Part shown: positions 10,377 to 17,654 of the stretch, piece after piece
How positions within the stretch are numbered: the stretch's first letter is position 1
Layout of the letters: every line of letters starts with the position of its first letter
Notes under the pieces: model-generated
The model's input: the letters and a program-made list of their open reading frames with translations, nothing else
Told to the model about the DNA's origin: nothing
Database searches by the model: none
From: Pelomonas sp. KK5
GTDB taxonomy: Bacteria > Pseudomonadota > Gammaproteobacteria > Burkholderiales > Burkholderiaceae_C
Assembly: GCF_001984095.1 (NCBI RefSeq)
Contig: NZ_LYVQ01000009.1
Span: forward strand, 1-51,747
Direction of reading: 5' to 3'
Length of the DNA stretch: 51,747 nt
Translations under genes and position numbers: made by a program

Positions 10377-10945
10377 GCACGACAACGAGCTTCGCCACCC
10401 TCGCCCTGCACACCGCGCGCCTGACGCTGCGGCCCACGGCGCCCGCGGACGCCGCCGCCCTGCTGGCGATCAATGCCGATCCCGAGGTGGCGCGCTACCT
10501 CAGCCGCCCGGCCTGGACCGACATCGCCCAGGCCGAGGCCCGCATCGCGCAGGACGCCGTCGACATGGCCGCCGGCACGCACCTGCGGCTGGCAGTCGAA
10601 CACGAGAGCCGGCTGGTCGGCGACTGCACGCTGTTCAACTGGTCGCGCCAGTGCCGGCGCGCCGAGATCGGCTATGTGCTCGGCCGCGCGGCCTGGGGCC
10701 GGGGGCTGATGCACGAGGCGCTGACCGCGCTGGTCGGCTTCGGCTTCGGCCCGGTGATGGACCTGCATCGCATCGAGGCCGACATCGACCCGCGCAACGA
10801 AGGCTCCGCGAAGACACTGGAGAGGCTGGGCTTCATGCGCGAAGGCCTGCTGCGCGAGCGCTGGATCGTGTCGGGCGAGGTCTCGGACAGCGCCCTGTAC
10901 GGCCTGCTGCGCAGCGACTGGGCGCGACGCGCCCAGTCAAGCTGA
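10373..10945 (+). CDS. GNAT acetyltransferase, RimJ/RimL type, TTG start
   Basis: 190 residues. The only suitable start is TTG at 10373, whose TTGA overlaps the stop of the diguanylate cyclase and suggests translational coupling. The fold is recognisable: LHTARLTLRPTAPADAAAL at the N-terminus, EIGYVLGRAAWGRGLMHEAL as the acetyl-CoA-binding segment, then RIEADIDPRNEGSAKTLERLGF. Members acetylate N-terminal amines of ribosomal proteins or small molecules such as antibiotics. The substrate here is not predictable. The coding end runs into a GATC tetranucleotide repeat. Confidence 0.9.
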   Translation: MSTTTSFATLALHTARLTLRPTAPADAAALLAINADPEVARYLSRPAWTDIAQAEARIAQDAVDMAAGTHLRLAVEHESRLVGDCTLFNWSRQCRRAEIGYVLGRAAWGRGLMHEALTALVGFGFGPVMDLHRIEADIDPRNEGSAKTLERLGFMREGLLRERWIVSGEVSDSALYGLLRSDWARRAQSS

Positions 10946-10973
10946 TCGATCGATCGATCGATCAATCGATCAG
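10942..10973. repeat. GATC tetranucleotide microsatellite forming a bidirectional hairpin
   Basis: About five consecutive GATC units, then one interrupted unit. The outer 9 bases (CTGATCGAT / ATCGATCAG) are perfect inverted repeats. It spans the stop codons of both converging genes (10943-10945 on plus, 10970-10972 on minus). No T-tract follows. Confidence 0.7.
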
Positions 10974-11953
10974 CGCGCCAGCGGCTTCGCGATCGCGTCG
11001 ATGCGCGCCAGCACCTCGGGCGTCAGCTTCGGCGTCACCGCCAGCGCGCCCAGGTTGTCCTGCAGCTGCCCGATCTTGCTGGCGCCCAGGATCACCGTGG
11101 ACACGCGCGGATTGCGGTTGACCCAGGCGATGGCCAGCTGGGCCACGTTGCAGCCCAGCTCGGCGGCAAGCTTCTCCAGCTCGGCGACGGCGGCGTTCTT
11201 GGCCGCGTCCTGCAGCTGCTCGCGCATCCAGCTCATGCTCTCCAGCGAGCCGCGGCTGCCGGCCGGAATGCCGTGCTTGTACTTGCCGGTCAGCAGGCCC
11301 GAGGCCAGCGGGCTCCAGGTGGTCAGCCCCAGGCCCGTGTCTTCGTAGAGGCGCGCGTACTCGTTCTCCACGCGGCTGCGGTGGAACAGGTGGTACTGCG
11401 GCTGCTCCATCACCGGCTTGTGCAGCGAATGCTTGTCGGCGATCTCCCACGCGGCGCGGACGTCGGCGGCCGACCATTCGCTGGTGCCCCAGTAGAGCGC
11501 CTTGCCCTGCGTGATCATGTCGCTCATCGCGCGCACGGTCTCCTCGACCGGCGTGGCCGGGTCGGGGCGGTGGCAGTAGACCAGGTCGATGAAGTCCAGC
11601 TGCATGCGCTTGAGCGAACCGTCGATCGCCTGCATCAGGTACTTGCGGTTGAGCGTGTTGCGGCGGTTCGTGTCGGTATTGCTGGTGCGCTCCAGGCCCC
11701 AGAAGAACTTGGTGGAGACGATGTAGTCCAGCCGGTTCCAGCCCAGCGCCTTGAAGGCCTGGCCCATCACGACCTCGCTCTCGCCCTGTGCATAGACCTC
11801 GGCGTTGTCGAAGAAGTTCACGCCGGCATCGAAGGCGGCGGCCAGCATCTCGGTGGCGGCCTTGGTGTCCACCTGGTTGTGATACGTGACCCAGGAGCCC
11901 AGGGAGAGCTCGGAAACCTGCAGGCCGCTGCGGCCCAGTCGACGGTATTGCAT
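10970..11953 (-). CDS. Aldo/keto reductase, Kv-beta-like (AKR6-type)
   Basis: 327 residues, a TIM-barrel NADPH-dependent oxidoreductase. The start at 11953 has GGAGG nine bases upstream. The N-terminus ([16 protein letters not shown]) and [12 protein letters not shown] match the potassium-channel beta-subunit-like branch. The catalytic tetrad is visible: Asp in FFDNAEVY, Tyr in the same motif, Lys in VSTKFFWG and His in VYCHRPDP. The NADPH-binding end contains [17 protein letters not shown]. The physiological carbonyl substrate is unknown. It is monocistronic and convergent with the acetyltransferase. Confidence 0.93.
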   Translation of the reverse strand: MQYRRLGRSGLQVSELSLGSWVTYHNQVDTKAATEMLAAAFDAGVNFFDNAEVYAQGESEVVMGQAFKALGWNRLDYIVSTKFFWGLERTSNTDTNRRNTLNRKYLMQAIDGSLKRMQLDFIDLVYCHRPDPATPVEETVRAMSDMITQGKALYWGTSEWSAADVRAAWEIADKHSLHKPVMEQPQYHLFHRSRVENEYARLYEDTGLGLTTWSPLASGLLTGKYKHGIPAGSRGSLESMSWMREQLQDAAKNAAVAELEKLAAELGCNVAQLAIAWVNRNPRVSTVILGASKIGQLQDNLGALAVTPKLTPEVLARIDAIAKPLAR

Positions 11954-12198
11954 GCTTGTTGCCTCCGCTTGTTTGCTTGATGGTGGATGGATGGATCGGG
12001 AAGGTCGCGCAGCTTAGCGCCGGTTGCCCGCCCTTGCGCCTCAGCTCCGAAAGCCCCTTGCCGTCACCCCGGACAAGCGCGGCAATCGCACAGCGCGGCA
12101 GTCTCCCGGGGGATGGCCCCATGGCCACGGCGTGGCCGCTCACTACACTGCCGCGACACCGCGGAACAGCGGCCGAACAACGACAAGAAAAAAGTCCG

Positions 12199-14292
12199 AT
12201 GAAGCAGATGAAGAGGGATGGGGGCAGCGCGGCCGGTTTTGTCATGGGCAAGCCGGGCACGGTACTGGCGATCGCACTATTGCTCGGCGGATGCGGCGGC
12301 GGCGGCGGCAGCGGCTCCGCGCCCGACGAGCCGGCGCCGACATCCGCCAGCAGCCGCCCGCTGGCCATGACCGCGACCACGGCCAGTGCGTCGGCGGCGG
12401 TGGGCATGACGTACGCAACCGTGGCGATGGGCCTGGGCCAGCAGGCGCTCGACTGGACCGCCGAGGCCGAGGCCGCAGCGGGGCTCTCCATCACCAGCCC
12501 CTGTCCTGGCGGCGGCAGCCGCAGCCTCGTTCTCGCCGACCGCGACGGCAATCGCCGCGCCAGCCCGGGCGACCAGCTCAGCGTCACGCTGAACAACTGC
12601 TACCTGCCCGCACTGCAGGACGCCTACAGCGGCACGCTGAACCTCGACGTCACGACAGCCGCCACCACGAGCGCCCGGGCAGGCACCCTGAAGTTCGGCG
12701 CCGGCTTCGGTCCGCTCGCCAGCGACGGGCAGATCCGCATCATGGGCGCACTCGCACTGGAGGGCAGCAGCGACCGGCTCGGCCAGTCTCTTCACATCAC
12801 ATCGGCCTCCGAGTCCTTCGCGATCCGGTTCACGACCGCAGCCAGCGCCGGCGCAAGCGCCCAGCAGCAGACCGAGATCCTGACCCGCCTCGACGCGACC
12901 CGCCAGGTCCGGCGCGACACCGCCCGTACCAGCCTGACCCTGGCCTATCACCTGAGCAGCGAACTGCTGGGCGGCAGCGTCGACATCAGCACCAGCACGC
13001 CGTGGCAGGCCTTCTTCGGCAGCTTCCCGGACACGGGCGAAGTTCAGATCGTCGGCGCGTCGGGCAGCCCCGCCGTGCAGGTGCGACCGCCTGCCAGCAA
13101 TGGCTACGGCACCTTCCAGGTTCTGCTCGGCGGCGCGGCCGTCGAGCCGGTCAGCATCGAGGATGCGTCAACCAGCTATCTCTGGTCCGGCGCGCCCTGG
13201 CTGCCCATCGACCCGGCCAGCACGTCGCCAACGCCGCTGCAGGCCGCCAGCGCGATCGGCTTCGTGAACCTGTCCCGGCCATCCACCAGCGGCCTGCAGC
13301 CCACGCCGGGCGAACTCGCCTGGCAATACTCGCGGCCGCTGGCGCCCGACACGCTGCACACGGCCGTGCTGCGCAAGACGGCCGGGCGCGCCGGCGTCAA
13401 CTGGGCGCCCACGGACATCCCCGCCACGCTGCGCATCGACGGCGCGCTGCTGAGCATCACGCCGAACAGCCAGCTCGAACCGGGCAGCACCTACCAGATC
13501 ATCTTCGACAACTCATTCACCCGCATCGCGGACACGGACGGGCATATCGCCGACAACCCATCGCTCAGCGTCAGCGTGGCACAGACCGTGACGGCGAACG
13601 CCAGCCTGGGTGCGCCCGGCCTGCTGCTGGGCGGCTCGGCCAGCCTGACGCTGGACGCCAGCGCCTCCAGCGCCGCCACGGGCAGCGTCAGCGCGCAGTG
13701 GCGCCAGGTGTCGGGGCCTGCGCTGACGATCACCGGGGCCGACACGCTCAAGCCCGTCATTACCGCGGCTCAGGCGGCCAACGGCACCGCCGTCGTTGAA
13801 CTCACGGTCCGCAACGCCATCGGCGACATCGACAAGCAGACGCTGAGCCTGCCGGTGCTCGCCGATGCGAACGGCTCCGCGCTGGCCCTCAGCGTACGCC
13901 AGGACACGCAGCCGGCGAGCCTGCACACCAACGTCGATGCGGGTACCTTCTCGAGCTACACCCGCTATTTCGCCTCGAGCAATACGCTGGACGCCGTCCT
14001 CTCCACCGAGCGAGGCCTGTGGCGCCTGCTGGCCCAACTGCCCTCGCTGCAGGCCGGCAACGAGTACGCCTACGGCGGCGCGGCCGGCCAGAACGCCACC
14101 GTGGTCTGGATCGACTCCACGGCCTCCTGCTCCGCCCCCTCGGCCCAGGGGCATCTGAGAGTCCTGGACATCGCGCAGGCTGCCGACGGCACCCTCACCC
14201 GGCTGGCCATCGACTTCGAGCAGACCTGCGGCTCGCCCGCCACGACCTACGGCTCGATCCGCTACAACAGCAGCCTGCCGCTGCGGCCGTGA
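12199..14292 (+). CDS. Large lipoprotein with Ig-like (Big_5) and PKD-like domains
   Basis: 697 residues from ATG 12199. The upstream A-rich stretch gives only a weak ribosome site, and ATG 12244 is an alternative. The signal peptide ends in the lipobox LLGGC, followed by a flexible Gly/Ser run. Around residues 380-450 there is a Big_5-like domain (LEPGSTYQIIFDN ... IADTDGHIAD). It is followed by a PKD/REJ-like domain (SLTLDASASSAATG ... QWRQVSGPALTI). The N-terminal 300 residues and the C-terminal 130 residues are beta-rich and unassigned. I expect an outer-membrane-anchored surface protein. A possible -10 (TACACT) lies near 12146. Confidence 0.82.
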   Translation: MKQMKRDGGSAAGFVMGKPGTVLAIALLLGGCGGGGGSGSAPDEPAPTSASSRPLAMTATTASASAAVGMTYATVAMGLGQQALDWTAEAEAAAGLSITSPCPGGGSRSLVLADRDGNRRASPGDQLSVTLNNCYLPALQDAYSGTLNLDVTTAATTSARAGTLKFGAGFGPLASDGQIRIMGALALEGSSDRLGQSLHITSASESFAIRFTTAASAGASAQQQTEILTRLDATRQVRRDTARTSLTLAYHLSSELLGGSVDISTSTPWQAFFGSFPDTGEVQIVGASGSPAVQVRPPASNGYGTFQVLLGGAAVEPVSIEDASTSYLWSGAPWLPIDPASTSPTPLQAASAIGFVNLSRPSTSGLQPTPGELAWQYSRPLAPDTLHTAVLRKTAGRAGVNWAPTDIPATLRIDGALLSITPNSQLEPGSTYQIIFDNSFTRIADTDGHIADNPSLSVSVAQTVTANASLGAPGLLLGGSASLTLDASASSAATGSVSAQWRQVSGPALTITGADTLKPVITAAQAANGTAVVELTVRNAIGDIDKQTLSLPVLADANGSALALSVRQDTQPASLHTNVDAGTFSSYTRYFASSNTLDAVLSTERGLWRLLAQLPSLQAGNEYAYGGAAGQNATVVWIDSTASCSAPSAQGHLRVLDIAQAADGTLTRLAIDFEQTCGSPATTYGSIRYNSSLPLRP

Positions 14293-14312
14293 GCACGCCG
14301 GACACCGGCCGC

Positions 14313-14318
14313 TATAGT
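14313..14318 (+). promoter_or_regulatory. Possible -10 element very close to the UbiH-family start
   Basis: TATAGT ends nine bases before ATG 14328. If used, transcription would begin two or three bases before the start codon, giving a leaderless or nearly leaderless mRNA. No convincing -35 element was identified. Confidence 0.35.
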
Positions 14319-14327
14319 CACGCGGCC

Positions 14328-15545
14328 ATGTCGCCGCCCCTGCCCCAGAACCCGTCCACGCCTCGACTCGCCGTCATCGGTGCCGGCCCGGCCGGCCTGG
14401 CCCTCGCCCTGCATGCCGCGCGCGCGCTGCCTGCGGCGCAGATCAGCCTGTTCGACGCGCGGCCGCTGGAGCGCGATGTCTCGGCCGACCCGCGCACCCT
14501 CGCGCTGAGCCTGGGCAGTGTGCAGCTGCTCAAGCGCCTGGGCGCCTGGAACGCGGCTGCCGCGCAGGCGATCCTGCAGGTCCACGTGAGCCAGGCGCCG
14601 CCGACGCTGTCGCACCCGCTGTTCGGCGACAGCGGCGAGCCGGAGGTGACGATCTCGGCCCTCGAACAGGGCGTGCCGCAGCTGGGCGCGGTGCTCAGCT
14701 ACGGGCAGCTGGTGGCGCCGCTGCAGGCGGCCTGGATCGAGGCGACGCGGCGCGAGCCCGCTCGACTGATGACGCGCTTCGGCACGCCGGTCTCCTCGAT
14801 CAAGCCGATCGCCGATGGCGTGGAGATCGACGCGGGCATCGCAGAATCCTTCGACCTTGCGGTCGTGGCCGAGGGCGGCGTGTTCGCTGACCAGGCGCGC
14901 AAGTCCGTGACCCACGACTACCGCCAGAACGCCTGGGTCGGCACCGTCACGCTGGCCGCGGACAGCCCCGCCGGCATCGCCTACGAGCGCTTCACCCGCA
15001 ACGGCCCGCTGGCCCTGCTGCCGCTGCTGCCGCGCGAGGGCGAGAAGCGCGCGGCGCTGGTCTGGTGCGTGCCGCAGGACGAGGACGAGATCGCCACGCT
15101 GAGCGACGCCCAGCGCCTGGCCGTCATCCAGACCCTGCTGCCGGCGCAGGCCGGCCGGCTGCGCGGCATCGGCCCGCTGAAGTGCTTCCCGCTGGGCCTG
15201 AACGCCGAGCGCACGCTGGTGGACGGCCGCACCGTGCGCATCGGCAATGCGGCGCAGACCCTGCATCCGGTCGCGGGCCAGGGCCTGAACCTGGGCCTGC
15301 GCGATGGCTTCTCGCTGGTGGAGGCGCTGCGCCGCCATCCGGTCGAGACGGCGCTGAGAAAAGTCGAGTGGCAGCGCGCGCCCGACCGCTGGACGATGAT
15401 CGCCGCCACCGACTTCCTCGCCCGCAGCTTCGCCTGGCGCTGGCCGGGCCTGCCCGCGGCGCGCGGCCTGGGGCTCGCCGCGCTGCAGAAGCTGCCCATC
15501 GTCAAGCGGGCCCTGGCCCGCCAGATGATGTTCGGCCGCCGCTGA
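14328..15545 (+). CDS. UbiH/VisC-family FAD-dependent hydroxylase
   Basis: 405 residues. FAD-binding GxGxxG is at the N-terminus (VIGAGPAGLALAL), and the signature GNAAQTLHPVAGQGLNLGLRDG-type segment lies at about residues 305-325. The family hydroxylates the ubiquinone ring (UbiH, UbiF, UbiI) on the inner membrane's cytoplasmic face, so ubiquinone biosynthesis is the likely pathway. Which position it hydroxylates cannot be told from sequence. Start: ATG 14328 begins just before the FAD motif. GTG 14289 overlaps the previous stop and would add 13 residues. It is convergent with the next gene, with a two-base gap. Confidence 0.9.
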   Translation: MSPPLPQNPSTPRLAVIGAGPAGLALALHAARALPAAQISLFDARPLERDVSADPRTLALSLGSVQLLKRLGAWNAAAAQAILQVHVSQAPPTLSHPLFGDSGEPEVTISALEQGVPQLGAVLSYGQLVAPLQAAWIEATRREPARLMTRFGTPVSSIKPIADGVEIDAGIAESFDLAVVAEGGVFADQARKSVTHDYRQNAWVGTVTLAADSPAGIAYERFTRNGPLALLPLLPREGEKRAALVWCVPQDEDEIATLSDAQRLAVIQTLLPAQAGRLRGIGPLKCFPLGLNAERTLVDGRTVRIGNAAQTLHPVAGQGLNLGLRDGFSLVEALRRHPVETALRKVEWQRAPDRWTMIAATDFLARSFAWRWPGLPAARGLGLAALQKLPIVKRALARQMMFGRR

Positions 15546-15547
15546 GC

Positions 15548-16894
15548 TTAGGCCTTGCGTCGACGGGCCCGCCAGCCGACCAGGCCCAGCCCCGCCATCA
15601 GCATCGCCACCGAGGCCGGCTCCGGCACGGCCAGCGCGGTGTCCAGGTGGATCTTCAGGAACTCGGTGTTGTCCGAGTTCAGGTCGCGGCCGCCGGTGCC
15701 GGGGTAGTTGTTGTCGTTCACGACCAGCAGCGTGTTGGCATCCAGCAGCAGCACGTTCTCGATCGTGACGAAGGGGAAGGTGAAGCTGGTCTTGCCGTCG
15801 CCGTTGAGGTCGTTCGGGTCGGCGATGTTCATCAGGTCGACCACCTCGTGCTTGCCGACATTGCCCTCGGCATCGGTCTCGTTGAGGTCGATACGGAAGA
15901 CCTTCTTGAACGGCGTGCCGCCGCTGGTGGCCGTGGCGCCGTTGCGCTCGATGACGAGGAACTCGTGATCGTTGATCGCGGTCATGTCGCCGATGTTCGT
16001 GCCGTTGGCATCGAGCTTGTAGCGCCAGTTGCCCGGCAGGTAGGACTCGGTGTTGACGTCGAAGGCGTTGATGCGCAGCGTCTTGGCGGCGTCGCCGGCG
16101 ACCGTGCCTTCCAGCAGCGTGTAGAGGCGGTCGCCGGCCGCATTGATCGCCATGCCCTCGAAGCCGTTGGAGGAATTCAGCGTCGGCGAGTTGCCGCCCA
16201 GGTAGGGGTTCTGCGGCGCCTGCACGCCGGCCAGCGAAATCTCGCTGCGCAGCACCTTGCCGGTCGCGTCGGTCTTCACCAGGAAGGGTCCGAACTCGTC
16301 GCCGAACCACATATTGCCGTTCTTGTCGCGGCGCATCGATTCGACGTCAAGGTCGGCGCCGGTCAGCAGGCGGCCGCTGCGGATGCTGGCGTCCACCAGC
16401 GGGTTGGTGGCCTTGTTGTAGTAGTTCGTGTAGTCGGCCTGGATGGTGAAGCCGAGCTTGCGGTCCGGGTCGGCCAGCGTGATGCGGCTCTGGGCGCTGA
16501 AGCCTGGCAGCGCGGCGCCGGTGGCGTAGTCGGCCGCGGAGACGGTGCCGCTGCCGCCGGTGGCGGTGCGGAAGTCGGGCGTGATGCCGTAGACGCGCAG
16601 CAGCGCGTCGGCCGAGTTGGCCTGCGTGCCGAAGCCGTTGTCGGTCATGAAGCGGTAGCTGCCCGCCACCGCGCCCGGCAGCACGCCGGAGAAGCCCTGC
16701 ACCGGCTGCAGGCCCGCCAGCGGCAGCGGGTTGCCGCCGGCGCCGCTGGCGAACTGGCCGCTGGTGGGGCCCGGCGAGAAGGTGTTGGCGGGCATCAGCG
16801 CCCAGCCTTCGAGCGAGGCTTGCTGGGCCTGCGCGGCGCCCGCTGCGAGCAGCAGCAGGGCCGGCAGCAGCACGGTCTTCTTCCTGAAAATCAT
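15548..16894 (-). CDS. Phytase-type esterase-like protein with PEP-CTERM anchor
   Basis: 448 residues, with AAGGAGC before ATG 16894. The Sec signal peptide (MIFRKKTVLLPALLLLAAG) ends near AQAQQA. The body is a beta-propeller of the 'esterase-like activity of phytase' family (GFEGMAINAAGDRLYTLLEG, DMTAINDHEFLVIERN, WFGDEFGPFL). Acidic loops such as DLNGDGKT could bind calcium. The C-terminus is an exosortase signal: VPEPASVAMLMAG, then RARRRKA. I expect a surface-displayed protein, possibly a phosphoester hydrolase. A Pho-type box at 16947-16964 places it in the phosphate-response group of this region. Catalytic activity is not proven for most of this family. Confidence 0.9.
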   Translation of the reverse strand: MIFRKKTVLLPALLLLAAGAAQAQQASLEGWALMPANTFSPGPTSGQFASGAGGNPLPLAGLQPVQGFSGVLPGAVAGSYRFMTDNGFGTQANSADALLRVYGITPDFRTATGGSGTVSAADYATGAALPGFSAQSRITLADPDRKLGFTIQADYTNYYNKATNPLVDASIRSGRLLTGADLDVESMRRDKNGNMWFGDEFGPFLVKTDATGKVLRSEISLAGVQAPQNPYLGGNSPTLNSSNGFEGMAINAAGDRLYTLLEGTVAGDAAKTLRINAFDVNTESYLPGNWRYKLDANGTNIGDMTAINDHEFLVIERNGATATSGGTPFKKVFRIDLNETDAEGNVGKHEVVDLMNIADPNDLNGDGKTSFTFPFVTIENVLLLDANTLLVVNDNNYPGTGGRDLNSDNTEFLKIHLDTALAVPEPASVAMLMAGLGLVGWRARRRKA

Positions 16895-16946
16895 CGTCGG
16901 GCTCCTTGGATGCCAGGATTGGCCCGATCGATTGTTAAGAAGCGTA

Positions 16947-16964
16947 ATGAAGCGCTCGTGACGC
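16947..16964 (-). promoter_or_regulatory. Pho box upstream of the phytase-like gene
   Basis: On the minus strand: GCGTCAC, four bases, GCTTCAT, with TCA repeated exactly 11 bp apart. TAACAAT follows at -10 spacing. The box ends 52 bp from the start codon. Confidence 0.6.
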
Positions 16965-17004
16965 CGGGGATGATCCTTGCGGCTCCCCGGCCGGGCCCTT
17001 TCCT

Positions 17005-17631
17005 TCAGCTGCGCCGGCGGATGCTCATGCCGACCATCACCAGGCCCGCCAGCAGCAGGCCCATGCTGGCCGGTTCCGGCACCGCACTGACGTTCACCGC
17101 CATCTGGTAAGGCGACTGCGCGCTGTTCGGATTGGCGCCGAAGAGCACGCTGTAGTTCGACTGGCCCGCCACGCCGGGGGCGCTCAGGTCGCCGGACCAG
17201 GCCCACTCGACCGCGTTCGGCGAGGCCGCCTCGATCTCGACCCAGTAGGTGGTGTTGGCGGCCAGCGCGAAGGGCGTGGACAGCGCGAACGAATAGGCGG
17301 CGAACGCATCGGTGGCGATGCCGCTGCTGGACAGCAGGCCCACGCTCAGCAGCTCGGCGCCGGGCGTGCTGCCGGCGCCGTCGGCATGCAGGCTCACCCG
17401 CAGGTCGCCGACGATCGAGGCGCTGTCGTTCTTCAGCAGCGCGGCGATGCTGGACAGCAGGCCGCCGTCGGCGCCGGTGGTGAAGGAGTTGGCCAGCGGG
17501 CCGTAGCTGAGGATCGGATCGGCACCGTCCTGGGTGGAGCCGAGGTTGTCGTAGAGGTTCGCGGCCGAGGCGCTGAAGCCCGTGGCGGCGACGAGGGCCA
17601 TAACGGCCAGTTTGAGCGCAATGTTCTTCAT
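17005..17631 (-). CDS. Choice-of-anchor PEP-CTERM protein
   Basis: 208 residues from ATG 17631. The signal peptide is MKNIALKLAVMALVAA with cleavage near SASAAN. The central beta domain (YDNLGSTQDGADPI ... FALAANTTYWVEIEA ... VEWAWSG) resembles the 'choice-of-anchor R' group. That group consists of secreted proteins carrying varied surface anchors. The C-terminus has VPEPASMGLLLAG and SIRRRS. It lies 23 bp downstream of the phospholipase C gene and should be in its operon, under the Pho box at 19928. Function unknown; co-transcription suggests a role in phosphate stress. Confidence 0.88.
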   Translation of the reverse strand: MKNIALKLAVMALVAATGFSASAANLYDNLGSTQDGADPILSYGPLANSFTTGADGGLLSSIAALLKNDSASIVGDLRVSLHADGAGSTPGAELLSVGLLSSSGIATDAFAAYSFALSTPFALAANTTYWVEIEAASPNAVEWAWSGDLSAPGVAGQSNYSVLFGANPNSAQSPYQMAVNVSAVPEPASMGLLLAGLVMVGMSIRRRS

Positions 17632-17654
17632 GGAGTTGATTCCCTGCTGATGCT

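Noticed and set aside
8964..10385. Long minus-strand frame opposite the first diguanylate cyclase
   Set aside because: Gln/Ala/Val-rich low-complexity translation with no motif; the real GGDEF gene on the plus strand has all signatures.
11980..11998. Short GGAT-type tandem repeat upstream of the aldo/keto reductase
   Set aside because: Only about three units and imperfect; too short to infer function.
17601..17613. Third copy (reverse) of the AAACTGGCCGTTA core of the 3013/4461 repeat
   Set aside because: It lies inside the signal peptide codons LKLAVM of a PEP-CTERM gene and is explained by coding; the match does not extend.
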